Notes: generated from the letters alone by a model not told the origin. DNA of 64,000 nucleotides from Streptomyces shenzhenensis (GCF_021462265.1 NZ_JAJONF010000027.1:62001-126000); one strand, 5' to 3'; positions 33,227 to 41,638 are shown, counted from the first letter of the stretch. A program made the numbers and translations.

Positions 33227-33643
33227 ATGACGGAACAGGAACAGGAACAGGAACAGGGACTGCGGACGACACCGCCTGCGAACCCCCCGGCCACCTCGGA
33301 CGCCCCGGACGCCCCCGGAGCCCCGGACATGTGGGACTCCGTCGAGGACCTCTGGACCTGGCTGGACGCCAACCGCCGGCACGGCGGCGAGACGGGCCTC
33401 GTGCTGCGCATGCTCAAGCTCACGGAGGAGGTGGGCGAGGTCGCCCAGGCGGTGATCGGCGCGACCGGCCAGAACCCCCGCAAGGGCGTCACCCACAGCT
33501 GGGAGGACGTCCAGGGCGAACTGTGCGACGTGGTGATCACGGCGCTGGTGGCGCTGCGGACGCTGACGCCGGACGCCCGCGAGGCGTTCGAGCGCCATCT
33601 GGCGCGGGTGACGGAACGCTCGCTGGGCACGACCGCGCCGTAG
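33227..33643 (+). CDS. MazG-like nucleotide pyrophosphohydrolase-related protein
   Basis: A 138-residue protein. The core MLKLTEEVGEVAQAVIG carries the E-E-x-G-E motif of all-alpha NTP pyrophosphohydrolases, and ELCDVVITALVAL supplies the second acidic motif (E-x-x-D). It is therefore likely to bind Mg2+ and hydrolyse a nucleoside triphosphate or house-clean modified nucleotides. The first 35 residues are low-complexity. MTEQEQEQEQG is encoded by a GGAACA hexanucleotide repeat and the following stretch is Pro/Ala/Asp-rich. The start is the ATG at 33227. Its compact size is half that of canonical MazG. Confidence 0.85.
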   Translation: MTEQEQEQEQGLRTTPPANPPATSDAPDAPGAPDMWDSVEDLWTWLDANRRHGGETGLVLRMLKLTEEVGEVAQAVIGATGQNPRKGVTHSWEDVQGELCDVVITALVALRTLTPDAREAFERHLARVTERSLGTTAP

Positions 33644-33744
33644 GACACCCGGCGCCGGGGCCGTGCGGGCGCGGGCCCGTTCGCGATGTCCGCGCCGGCC
33701 ACCACGGCCCCGTCGGGTGCGACATGTCTGCGGGCGGCTTGCGT

Positions 33745-34032
33745 TCATGTGCTGTCGGTGCCGCGGAGGTGATGTGTCTCCGTCGGTCCGGCCCAGAAAT
33801 GTCCGGCCCAGACACATGTCTCCCGGCCGGCATGGGAGGTCGGGCACCGGCACTCAGCCGGTGGCCAGTACCCGGGGGCGGCGTCCTTGAGCCGGGTCGT
33901 GAGCCATTTGATCTGGGTGAGGGTCTCCTTGTGGAGGGCGGTGACCTCGTCGAGCAGGTCCGGGTCGCGTACGGCCTGTGCGAGCTGGCCGAGCAGGATC
34001 CAGTGGACGCGGGGCCCGGTGAGGCGTGGTCT
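33745..34032 (-). pseudogene. Remnant of a conserved Streptomyces protein lacking its start
   Basis: Within the 520-base gap after the MazG-like gene, the minus strand encodes RLTGPRVHWILLGQLAQAVR and continues DPDLLDEVTALHKETLTQIKWLTTRLKDAAPGYWP. This reads as genuine amphipathic protein sequence and resembles the small helical accessory proteins that Streptomyces genomic islands carry. No ATG, GTG or TTG with a ribosome site precedes it in frame. A better N terminus (MPHGIPGAERGAQ, start near 34121) lies in another frame, so a frameshift or deletion near 34035-34060 is likely. An intact gene with an unusual start cannot be excluded. Confidence 0.4.
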
Positions 34033-34163
34033 GCGGCCGCTTCCTGACCGCGCACGGTCTGCGTCTCGGCGTCTCCCCCTCTTTGGGCGCCGCGCTCGGC
34101 ACCGGGTATCCCGTGAGGCACAACTCGTGTGCCGCGGGCCGGAACTGACGCTCCGTAAGCCTG

Positions 34164-35282
34164 TCAGTTGCGCAGGCGGCGCACGGCCTGGGCCTCGGCG
34201 CGTTCCACTGCGCTGCGACCGTGGGTGTGCACCAGAGCCAGGTGGAACAGGGCGGGGGCGACCGGAGCCCAGCGACGGACGCGGTCCGGGCGCAGGAGGT
34301 AGCGCACCACATCCGCCGGGCGGAACGGCACGTACTCGATACCCTGGTGTTCCCACCGGTCGGCGACGCCGCGCGAGATACGGTCTCGCAGCGCGTCGCC
34401 GGTCAGGCCGGCCAGGTGCGCGGTGAAGTGGGCGCACCACTGCCGCCGCTCGACGTCCAGGACGAACGCCAGCATCGTGAGCGTGAACTCGTGCGGCTCC
34501 AGGGACAGTTCCTCGCGCATGCCACGCCGCGCGACGTCGTGCAGATCGGGTGCGCTGCGGCCGGCGGAGTCGATGTGCCGGGACAGCCCCTCGTTCACCG
34601 AGGAACCCCACAGGCCGGCCCCCGAGCGGACGTTGGCGGCTCGCTGGCTGACCACGAGCAGATGGTCGGCGGTGACCACAGCCACGTTCACGCCGAAGCT
34701 GCACTGCAGGAAGGCCGGGGCGTCCAAAGGCTTGTCCGGGTCGAGATAACGCCCCCTGGGAGTACTCCCGTCGAGCAGCCGGCGATCGAGCTGCTGGGCC
34801 GCGAGGAAGGTGAAGTAGTCCGTGGGGCGCAGCCGCAGTCGGACCTCTGGCTGTTCCTCGAGCGCGGTGCGGGAGATCTCCAGGCTCTCCACCGCGTACC
34901 GGGGGCCGTTCCAGGTGCGAACTCGGATGCCGTTTGTCTCCGCCTGTTCCTCCGCCTCCGCGATTTCCGCACGCCACGGCGCCATCTCCTCCGGGAGGAC
35001 CACCTCCCCCTCCAGCACCTGGACCCGGACCGACTCCGGCGCGATGGCCTGCTCGCCGTCGCCCTCGACGATGAGCGCCGACGTCTGTAGCGGCCCGATC
35101 GAGAATGTCGACCACGTGGAGAGCGCAGCGCCGTCCGCACGGTAGGTCAGGCTGCGCACAGCAGTAGCGGATCGGCGGCGGATCCTGAACCAGGCATCCT
35201 GGAGCGGCTGCTGGAAAAGTATGGTGAAGAGGATGCCGATGACGGCCCCGACTATCCCATTGACAAGATCGATCCCGGTCAC
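34164..35282 (-). CDS. Membrane-anchored Nudix-like protein of unknown function
   Basis: A 372-residue protein from the GTG at 35282 (VTGIDLVNGIVGAVIGILF); an ATG at 35396 would add 38 unlikely residues. One N-terminal transmembrane helix (residues about 5-25) is followed by a basic stretch (RIRRRSATAVRS) and a large cytoplasmic part. Residues about 45-160 are beta-rich without a recognised domain. The second half resembles a Nudix domain: VNVAVVTADHLLVVSQRA, GAGLWGSSVNEGLSR, and the box-like HDVARRGMREELSLEPHEFTLTMLAFVLD. The R-E-E-L core is present, while the glycine/acidic spacing of the canonical box is loose. There is no neighbour from a known pathway. A defence or nucleotide-signalling role is possible but only speculative. 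Confidence 0.72.
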   Translation of the reverse strand: MTGIDLVNGIVGAVIGILFTILFQQPLQDAWFRIRRRSATAVRSLTYRADGAALSTWSTFSIGPLQTSALIVEGDGEQAIAPESVRVQVLEGEVVLPEEMAPWRAEIAEAEEQAETNGIRVRTWNGPRYAVESLEISRTALEEQPEVRLRLRPTDYFTFLAAQQLDRRLLDGSTPRGRYLDPDKPLDAPAFLQCSFGVNVAVVTADHLLVVSQRAANVRSGAGLWGSSVNEGLSRHIDSAGRSAPDLHDVARRGMREELSLEPHEFTLTMLAFVLDVERRQWCAHFTAHLAGLTGDALRDRISRGVADRWEHQGIEYVPFRPADVVRYLLRPDRVRRWAPVAPALFHLALVHTHGRSAVERAEAQAVRRLRN

Positions 35283-35681
35283 AGGGCCGCAGCGTATAGC
35301 CTCCCCTCCCGGCTCTGGGGTGTTTCCGCTCGCGGCCAGGGGTGCCCCGTGGCGTGGTTGGGCTCGAGGATCCAGTCCGGCGGCCTCGTCCGGCACTCCG
35401 GAACCTTGATCACCTGGGCCGTGATCACCAAGGCCCGGCCCGCGCGTAACCGGCCGGGCTCATCGGCAAAGGTCTGGGCCACATCACTGGCTGTGACCTC
35501 CGCATTTCGAGCCTACGCCCGCCCTGGCCGGGCCATGACCACTCCCGGCCACCGGCCGCGCCGCCCGAAGCCCCGCAGGCCCCCCTGACGTCCGGCGTGA
35601 CGCCGATGTCCCTGCTCGCGCGGGGTGTGTGGGATTCTGGCAGAGACGGGGACCGGGGACAGACACAGGGAGTGGGCTCGT
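35283..35681. other. 399-base gap between the Nudix-like gene and phoU
   Basis: No supported gene. It must contain the two divergent promoters, but I cannot pick out convincing -35/-10 pairs or PHO boxes (direct repeats of GTTCACC type) in it. GC content is slightly below that of the flanks. Confidence 0.5.
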
Positions 35682-36347
35682 ATGCGCGGGGCTTACCACG
35701 AGGAGCTGGCCTCGATCGGCGAGGCCCTTGTGGACATGGCGAACCTGGTCGGTTCGGCCCTGGGCCGGGCCACCAGCGCGCTGCTGGACGCAGATCTCCA
35801 GCTCGCGGAAAGCGTGATCTCCGCCCACGCCAGGATCGATGACCTGCAGCGCGACCTGGAGGACCGGGCGATCGCGGTCCTGGCACGCCAGCAGCCGGTC
35901 GCCACCGACCTGCGCCTGGTGGTCACCTCCCTGCGCATGAGCGCGGACCTGGAACGCTGCTCGGTCCTGGCCCAGCACGTCGCCAAACTGGCCCGGCTGC
36001 GCTACCCAGGGCATGCCGTGCCCCAGGACCTGCGCCGCACCATCCTGGAGATGAGCCAGCTCGCCCAGCGTCTGATGGCACAGGCCGCCGACGTCCTCGT
36101 CACCCACGACCTCGACGCCGCGGTCCAGATGGAGCAGGACGACGACCGGATCGACGAACTGCACCGCTCGGTATTCCAGCACCTCATGGACGATCGCTGG
36201 CACCACGGAGTGGAGACCGCCGTCGACGTCACCCTGCTCGGCCGCTACTACGAACGCTTCGCCGACCACGCCGTCTCCGTAGCTCGCCACGTGGTCTTCC
36301 TGGTCACCGGCGAACACGTCGCCGAGCTGACAGCGACACATCCATGA
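35682..36347 (+). CDS. phoU: PhoU-family phosphate signalling protein
   Basis: A 221-residue all-helical cytoplasmic protein made of two three-helix PhoU repeats. The first (LDADLQLAESVISAHARIDDLQRDLEDRAI) contains the E/D-x-x-x-D metal-cluster motif. The second is VQMEQDDDRIDELHRSVFQHL. Between them, LRLVVTSLRMSADLERCSVLAQHVAKLA is the classical PhoU helix, and LLGRYYERFADHAVSVARHVVFLVTGE closes the second repeat. PhoU binds the Pst transporter and PhoR-type kinases and dampens phosphate-starvation signalling. No pst, phoR or phoP gene lies nearby, so this is an orphan or second copy. The start is the ATG at 35682 with GGGAG upstream. Confidence 0.92.
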   Translation: MRGAYHEELASIGEALVDMANLVGSALGRATSALLDADLQLAESVISAHARIDDLQRDLEDRAIAVLARQQPVATDLRLVVTSLRMSADLERCSVLAQHVAKLARLRYPGHAVPQDLRRTILEMSQLAQRLMAQAADVLVTHDLDAAVQMEQDDDRIDELHRSVFQHLMDDRWHHGVETAVDVTLLGRYYERFADHAVSVARHVVFLVTGEHVAELTATHP

Positions 36348-36683
36348 CCACATGTGCCACGGCGCCGCGACCGCACACGACGACCGTGCTGACCGTCAAG
36401 CGCCGGCTCAGAGGGAAATGGCCGGGTCACGTAGGGCATCGTCACTGATGCGCTGCCCGGCCTGGGCTGTCAGCCGGCCCGCCTGCCGACCGCGTCCAGA
36501 TCCACTCCTGCCTCCCGACCACCCCCTCCCCGTAAGTCGATTTTGTCACTATTTGATCGGGCATGGACCGAGTGTGGTCCCAGGGCCACGCGGTCGGGGG
36601 TGCGTGAGCCGGGAACAGGGACGACGCAGTCCTTCTTCGCGAGCGGCCGGGCCAGGTGCCGGCGGAAGCCGTCGGCCGCGTGG
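36348..36683. other. 336-base gap between phoU and the coiled-coil/wHTH gene (convergent ends)
   Basis: No gene is supported. One AT-richer patch, TCGATTTTGTCACTATTTGA (36537-36556), stands out against the GC-rich background, but no promoter-dependent gene follows it on the plus strand. Confidence 0.45.
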
Positions 36684-37292
36684 CTAGGCCTCGGCGTCCG
36701 CGTCGGCCTCCGGTGCCTGGGGCTCCCGCGACGCCTTGAGCGTGTAGGAGACGGCCCTGCCCTGCTTGGTGCGCCAGGCCCGGTTCTTGGCGACCAGGTT
36801 CTCCAGGGTCGTGCGGATCACCGTCGTCTTGATGGCGCGGCCGGGCTGGGCCGCCCTGATCGCCTCGGCGACATCGGTCACGGACACCGGTTCCCGCTGC
36901 TGGGCGAGGTAGGTGTGCACGGCCTCGACGAGGCTCGGTTTCGTCTGCGCGGGGCTCGGCTTCGCCGAGGCACGGCGTTTCGCCGCGGACTCGGTCCGCT
37001 GGTGCGGCACGGCGGCCGCGACGGCATCGGTTGCTTCGGCCGGTCCGGCCGGTCCGTCGGTCCCGGACGAGGAGGCCGTGGCCGAGCCGGATGCGGGGGC
37101 GGTGGCCTGCGGGGTGAGCGCCTGCTGGAGCCGCTCCAGCACCACCCTGTTCTCCCGTACCGCGCGCAGCTGTTCCTCCAGGGCGGCGATCTCGGTGGCG
37201 AGGCGGTCCTGTTTCTCGGCGTTGAGTTCGAGGTCCTGCGCGATCCGTGCGCTGTACTCGGACGCCAGCTCGGTGCCGGGTGACTCGGACAT
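36684..37292 (-). CDS. Coiled-coil and winged-helix protein, putative DNA-binding regulator
   Basis: A 202-residue protein from the ATG at 37292, preceded by GAGAGG. Residues about 15-65 (ARIAQDLELNAEKQDRLATEIAALEEQLRAVRENRVVLERLQQAL) form a strong heptad coiled coil, probably for dimerisation. A Ser/Thr/Ala/Pro linker follows. The C-terminal 75 residues (SLVEAVHTYLAQQREPVSVTDVAEAI, then IRTTLENLVAKNRAWRTKQGRAVSYTL) look like a winged helix: a three-helix bundle with a final beta-hairpin ending in the aromatic Y. An acidic tail closes it. I recognise the architecture in Streptomyces proteins without a known function. Confidence 0.75.
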   Translation of the reverse strand: MSESPGTELASEYSARIAQDLELNAEKQDRLATEIAALEEQLRAVRENRVVLERLQQALTPQATAPASGSATASSSGTDGPAGPAEATDAVAAAVPHQRTESAAKRRASAKPSPAQTKPSLVEAVHTYLAQQREPVSVTDVAEAIRAAQPGRAIKTTVIRTTLENLVAKNRAWRTKQGRAVSYTLKASREPQAPEADADAEA

Positions 37293-37693
37293 GCGATCGG
37301 ACCTCTCGTCGATGTGCTCCGCGCGATGTCCATGTGTCGCGCGCGGGGACACAGCCTACGCACATAGGCCGTCCCACGGACGTGACTTGGGCCGACAGGT
37401 GTCTCAACCGGCGGCGCCGACACCTTCGATGACACCTACGACCGTCTCGGGCCGCGCCACATGGCCGACCTGGCCGTCGGGCGCCCCGCCGACCGTGGCG
37501 CCCGCGCGCTCGGCCGCCGGGCCGACGGCGGGCTCGTCCGGTCCCCGGCCCCGACCAGGCAGCGACCGGGCAGCAGCTGGGTACGTCGGCGCGGGCCGGT
37601 CAGGTCCGCGCGGGCGGGGACGGGGCCGCGCACGGCGGCTCAGCGGGAACGCCCGGCGCTCCCCGCCGGGCCGGGGTGGCGGCGGACCGGAGG
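37293..37693. other. 401-base gap between two minus-strand genes
   Basis: No gene is supported; a plus-strand frame across it has very high Arg/Ala content and no ribosome site, typical of a GC-rich shadow. The gap contains the AGGTGTC repeats described separately and must include the promoter of the coiled-coil/wHTH gene. Confidence 0.5.
37397..37437. promoter_or_regulatory. AGGTGTC-N15-GACACCT-N5-GACACCT repeat array
   Basis: A perfect 7-bp inverted repeat (37397-37403 with 37419-37425) is followed by a third copy of the right half (37431-37437). It lies 105-145 bases upstream of the coiled-coil/wHTH gene start. This may be an operator or an RNA hairpin; no cognate regulator is identified. 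Confidence 0.4.
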
Positions 37694-39166
37694 TCACTCC
37701 TCGTCGGCGACGACGGAGCCGACCCGGTCGGCCAGCTGGGGGTCGCGGCGGACCAGCACCGTGGCGTAGCAGACGGCCGCCAGCAGGGCGGCCAGGGCGG
37801 CGTACGGGAACCAGCTGTACGGGGCGGGCTGGCCGGGCTTGGTGAGGTAGTAGAGCGGAACCAGGATCGCCAGGGCGCCGGTCGCCGGCAGGACGAGATG
37901 CCGCACGGTCCGGAACTCCTGCGGCCGGTACCTGCGGTAGTACAGCGGCAGGGCGATGTTGGAGGCCAGGTAGACCAGCAGGATCAGGATCGTGCCCAGG
38001 CTGGAGGACTCGGTGAAGAAGACCACCGGGTCCATCGGACCGCCGTCGGCGCCCAGCAGGTGCCCGAGCCCCCAGCCGCCGATGATCAGCAGGGCGGTGA
38101 CGGCGAAGGTGACGATCGCGTTGTTCGGCGTACGGCGGGTGGGATGGACGTAGCCGAAGAAGGACGGCAGCAGCCCCTCGCGTCCGGCGTTGAAGATCAG
38201 CCGGGCCTGGGAGTTGATGCCGGCGATCAGCACGCCGAGGGTCGAGGTCAGGCCGCCGACGTAGGCGAGGACGGCCAGCGCGCCGAAGGTGTTCTGGGCG
38301 AGGTCGACGAAGGGGATGGGTGAGTCGCCGAGCCGTTCGACGTCATAGCCGAAGCCGGTCACCGTGGCGTAGGCGAAGAGGATGTAGCTCACCGTCATGA
38401 TGGCGACGGAGGAGAACACCGCGCGGCCGACGTTGCGCCGGGGGTTCTCGGTCTCCTCGGCCAGCGCCGCCGAGTTCTCCCAGCCGACGAACAGGTACAC
38501 GGCGAGCGGGAAGCCCGCGGCCAGCCCTCTGACGCCGTGGGTGATGTGACCGGGCAGGAACGGTGCGGCGGACAGACCGCCGCGGTGCTCGGCGAGCGCC
38601 ACGGCCGAGACCACGACGAGGACCAGCATCTCCACGGCGAAGAAGTACCCGGCCCACTTGGTGGAGACCACGATCCCGCGCAGCATCAGCACGACCGCCA
38701 GCCCCGTCAGCAGCAGCGTCCAGATGATCCAGGGCACGTCGAGGCCGGTGTAGTGGTGCAGGGTGATCTGCACGAAGCCGCCCGAGATCGCGATGACGGA
38801 GGCCATCGCGATGATGTAGCCGAGTCCGGCGAGCAGGGCCGTGGTCACCGCGCTGACCGGCCCGAAGGTCCGGCCGACGAAGGTGATGAAGCTGCCCGCG
38901 GAGGGATGCGCCCGGGAGAACTCGGCCAGGGTGTTGCCGAGCAGCGCGACGGCGACGCCGGCGGCGGCGATGGTCAGCGGGGAGGCGACGCCCGCGGTGG
39001 TGGCCAGGAAGGCGAAACCGAAGAAGAAGCTCATGGCCGGACCGACGTTGGCCATGGTGGCGGCGGCGATGTCGGCCATGCCGAGGACACCGCCGCGCAG
39101 CCGCTGGGGCGCGGATCCGGCGGGGCCCGGTGTCGGCGGCGGTCCGGCGGCTGCGGGGTCGGGCAT
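37694..39166 (-). CDS. APC superfamily amino acid/polyamine permease
   Basis: A 490-residue, 12-helix secondary transporter. Helix 1 (LGMADIAAATMANVGPAMSFFFGFAFL) has the broken-helix G-x-x-x-x-x-G region of APC transporters. Helix 2 onwards shows LTIAAAGVAVALLGNTLAEFSR and AHPSAGSFITFVGRTFGP, the P-x-A-G-S-x-x-x-F/Y signature. Helix 6 contains VYLFVGWENSAALAEET, where G-W-E/F-x-x-x-x-x-E-E is conserved. The C-terminal helices run to YYLTKPGQPAPYSWFPYAALAALLAAV. It lies 68 bases downstream of a GntR-family gene on the same strand, which is probably its regulator. The substrate is likely an amino acid or amine. Confidence 0.92.
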   Translation of the reverse strand: MPDPAAAGPPPTPGPAGSAPQRLRGGVLGMADIAAATMANVGPAMSFFFGFAFLATTAGVASPLTIAAAGVAVALLGNTLAEFSRAHPSAGSFITFVGRTFGPVSAVTTALLAGLGYIIAMASVIAISGGFVQITLHHYTGLDVPWIIWTLLLTGLAVVLMLRGIVVSTKWAGYFFAVEMLVLVVVSAVALAEHRGGLSAAPFLPGHITHGVRGLAAGFPLAVYLFVGWENSAALAEETENPRRNVGRAVFSSVAIMTVSYILFAYATVTGFGYDVERLGDSPIPFVDLAQNTFGALAVLAYVGGLTSTLGVLIAGINSQARLIFNAGREGLLPSFFGYVHPTRRTPNNAIVTFAVTALLIIGGWGLGHLLGADGGPMDPVVFFTESSSLGTILILLVYLASNIALPLYYRRYRPQEFRTVRHLVLPATGALAILVPLYYLTKPGQPAPYSWFPYAALAALLAAVCYATVLVRRDPQLADRVGSVVADEE

Positions 39167-39234
39167 GGCGCCAGCTCCTTAAGCGGATGGTGGGGTCGGG
39201 GCGAGGCGGTCGTCGGGGACGGCGGGGGCCGGCG

Positions 39235-39969
39235 TCAGGCCGGTTCGGTGTCCCGGTGGGCCTTCACCGCGGCCACCGCCTCGGCCATGGCTCCGCGGGC
39301 CAGTCGGTCGAGCAGGTCGGCGTGGTGGTGGTTGCGCGCCCGGACGGCTTCGGGCGCCGGGGCCGGCACCAGCAGGCACTGGCGGCCGAGCAGGTCGGCG
39401 GCGAACTCGCGGATGCCGGGGCCGCCGAGCGCCTGGGCGAGGTCGAGGTGGAAGCGGGTCTCCAGTTCGAGCAGCCGGGCCGGCGCTTCGGACCGGTCCA
39501 TCTCCTCGACCAGCGCCCGCAGCCCGTCCAGCCCGCCGTCCGGGAGCTCGCCCACCGCGTGGGAGACCAGGCCGCACTCCAGGAGCACATGGACGGCGTC
39601 CAGTGCGGCCGCCTCGGCGGGATCGTGCAGCACGGCGACGACCGTGTCCCACTCCCCGGCCACGAACGTGCCGCCGGACCGGCCCCGGCGGCGGTCGAGC
39701 AGGCCGTCCTGGCACATGCCCTCCAGCGCGCGGCGCACGGTGATCTCACTGATCCCCAGTTCCTCGGCGAGCACCCCGGCGTCCGGCAGCCGGTCTCCGG
39801 GCGCCGCGGACCGCAGCCGCACCCGCAGGGCGATCCGCGAGCGGACGAGTTCCGCTCCCGTCAGCCCCCGGCCGGGCAGGACACGGGCGGCCAGGGCCCC
39901 GGCACCCGGCGCGGGCCGCCCGGGACCCGGCTGGCTGTAGGGGCCGAATTTGCCCGCTGTGTTCACCAC
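39235..39969 (-). CDS. GntR family transcriptional regulator, FCD (FadR) type
   Basis: A 244-residue regulator. The N-terminal winged helix reads IALRVRLRSAAPGDRLPDAGVLAEELGISEITVRRALEGMCQDGLLDRRRGRSGGTFV, the standard GntR pattern (L-x-x-x-L-G-V/I-S-x-x-T-V-R-x-A-L). The all-helical C-terminal FCD domain contains LELETRFHLDLAQALGGPGI and ARNHHHADLLDRLARG. In those, D and H residues (F-H-x-x-L and the H-x-x-x-x-x-A motif) would bind a metal and an acid ligand. It heads a two-gene unit with the APC permease, so a ligand related to the transported amino acid or its breakdown product is expected (inference). Start is GTG at 39969 or the adjacent GTG at 39966. Confidence 0.92.
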   Translation of the reverse strand: MVNTAGKFGPYSQPGPGRPAPGAGALAARVLPGRGLTGAELVRSRIALRVRLRSAAPGDRLPDAGVLAEELGISEITVRRALEGMCQDGLLDRRRGRSGGTFVAGEWDTVVAVLHDPAEAAALDAVHVLLECGLVSHAVGELPDGGLDGLRALVEEMDRSEAPARLLELETRFHLDLAQALGGPGIREFAADLLGRQCLLVPAPAPEAVRARNHHHADLLDRLARGAMAEAVAAVKAHRDTEPA

Positions 39970-40081
39970 GACGCCACCCTAACGGCGACCACGCTGCTGC
40001 TACGTGCATGAGTTCCCCTCAGGGCCGGAACACGGGGGGACGGGGCGACGGCCGCACCCGGAGGGCATGGCTCTACGCTGA

Positions 40082-40150
40082 ACGGAAAATAGAGCAACAT
40101 GAACATTTAAACAAGACTGTTTTTTTAGATCCTACTGAACTAATTTCCGT
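40082..40150 (+). promoter_or_regulatory. AT-rich regulatory region before the AAT permease
   Basis: This patch is far more AT-rich than the rest of the window. It contains ACGGAAA (40082-40088) mirrored by TTTCCGT (40144-40150) and, between them, a hairpin AAACA-AGAC-TGTTT (40109-40122) that runs into TTTTT. The hairpin plus T-run looks like a classical intrinsic terminator or attenuator, which is rare in Streptomyces. The outer repeats could be operator halves. Confidence 0.5.
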
Positions 40151-40186
40151 GACGCCCTGGTCCGCACCCCCTCCATGGATGGCGAG

Positions 40187-41638
40187 ATGACCACCACCCT
40201 GCCCGCAAGCCCACCCACCGAGCCCGGTCTGAAGGCCGGACTCAAGAGCCGCCACCTGTCGATGATCGCCATCGGCGGCGTCATCGGCGCCGGCCTGTTC
40301 GTCGGCTCCGGCTCCGGCATCGCCGCCGCGGGCCCCGGCATCCTGATCTCGTACGCGCTGGTCGGCGTCCTCGTCGTCCTGGTGATGCGCATGCTCGGCG
40401 AGATGGCCGCGGCCAACCCCAGCTCCGGCTCGTTCTCCGCCTACGCCGACCGCGCCCTGGGCCGCTGGGCCGGCTTCACCATCGGCTGGCTGTACTGGTT
40501 CTTCTGGGTCGTGGTGCTCGCCGTCGAGGCCACCGCCGGCGCGAAGATCCTGGCCGGCTGGATCCCGGCGGTCCCGCAGTGGGGCTGGGCACTGATCGTC
40601 ATGCTCGTCCTCACCGCCACCAACCTGGCCTCGGTCAGCTCCTACGGCGAGTTCGAGTTCTGGTTCGCCGGCATCAAGGTGGTCGCCATCGCCGCGTTCA
40701 TCGTGATCGGCGGCCTCGCCCTCTTCGGCCTGCTGCCCGGCTCCGACCACCCGGCGTCCGGCTTCACCAACCTCACCGCGCACGGCGGCTTCCTCCCCCA
40801 CGGCCCCGGCGCGATCCTCACCGGTGTCCTGATGGTGGTCTTCTCCTTCATGGGCAGCGAGATCGTCACCCTGGCGGCCGGCGAGACCGCCGATCCGAGG
40901 GCCGCGGTCACCAAGGCGACCAACAGCGTCATCTGGCGCATCGCCGTGTTCTACCTGGGCTCCATCCTGATCGTCGTCTCCCTGCTGCGCTGGGACGACC
41001 CGGCGATCCTCAAGGACGGCTCCTACGTCGCCGCGCTCAGCTCCATCGGCATCCCGCACGCGGCCCAGATCATGAACGCCATCGTGCTGACGTCCGTGCT
41101 CTCCTGCCTCAACTCCGGCCTGTACACGGCCTCCCGCATGGCGTTCTCCCTGGGCGGCCGCAACGACGCCCCGGCCGCGTTCGCGCGGACGACCGGCCGC
41201 GGGGTGCCGCGGGCGGCCATCCTCGCCTCGGTCGTCTTCGGCTTCGTCGCCGTCGCCTTCAACTACCTGTGGCCGGACACGGTCTTCCAGTTCCTCCTCA
41301 ACTCCTCCGGTGCGATCGCCCTGTTCGTGTGGCTGGTCATCTGCTTCTCCCAGCTGCGGATGCGCCGCGTCATCGAGCGCGAGGCGCCGGAGAAACTGGT
41401 CGTCAGGATGTGGCTCTACCCCTACCTGACCTGGGCCACCATCGGCCTGATCACCTTCGTGCTCGGCTACATGCTCACCGACACGAGCAACGGCGGCGGC
41501 CGCGACCAGGTGGTCCTGTCCACCCTGGTGGCCCTGGCCGTCGTCGTCTTCGCCCTGGTCCGCCAGCGCGTCTCCGGCCGCGCCGGGGCACGCGACACGG
41601 CACGGGAGGCGGCACCGGAGACGGCCTCCCTCTCCTGA
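40187..41638 (+). CDS. Amino acid permease, AAT family (GabP/CycA/AnsP-like)
   Basis: A 483-residue, 12-helix amino-acid/proton symporter. LKSRHLSMIAIGGVIGAGLFVGSG is the hallmark N terminus of the AAT family (R-H-x-x-M-I-A-I-G-G-x-I-G-x-G-L-F-V/L-G-S-G). It is followed by GEMAAANPSSGSFSAYADRALG and a helix-6 VFSFMGSEIVTLAAGETADPR, where the G-x-E-I/x-V-x-x-A-A-G-E is typical of GABA, proline and asparagine carriers. NSGLYTASRMAFSLGGRNDAP is the helix-8 loop signature. The ATG at 40187 has a purine-rich leader; an ATG 12 bases upstream is possible. Expression is probably governed by the unusual AT-rich leader. Confidence 0.93.
   Translation: MTTTLPASPPTEPGLKAGLKSRHLSMIAIGGVIGAGLFVGSGSGIAAAGPGILISYALVGVLVVLVMRMLGEMAAANPSSGSFSAYADRALGRWAGFTIGWLYWFFWVVVLAVEATAGAKILAGWIPAVPQWGWALIVMLVLTATNLASVSSYGEFEFWFAGIKVVAIAAFIVIGGLALFGLLPGSDHPASGFTNLTAHGGFLPHGPGAILTGVLMVVFSFMGSEIVTLAAGETADPRAAVTKATNSVIWRIAVFYLGSILIVVSLLRWDDPAILKDGSYVAALSSIGIPHAAQIMNAIVLTSVLSCLNSGLYTASRMAFSLGGRNDAPAAFARTTGRGVPRAAILASVVFGFVAVAFNYLWPDTVFQFLLNSSGAIALFVWLVICFSQLRMRRVIEREAPEKLVVRMWLYPYLTWATIGLITFVLGYMLTDTSNGGGRDQVVLSTLVALAVVVFALVRQRVSGRAGARDTAREAAPETASLS

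Noticed and set aside
33230..33262. GGAACA hexanucleotide repeat considered as a phase-variation tract in the MazG-like gene
   Set aside because: The unit is a multiple of three, so length changes cannot switch the frame; it only alters the EQ tail.
37439..37697. Plus-strand frame in the 401-base gap before the APC permease
   Set aside because: Extreme Arg/Ala content, no ribosome site, and it overlaps the convergent permease end.
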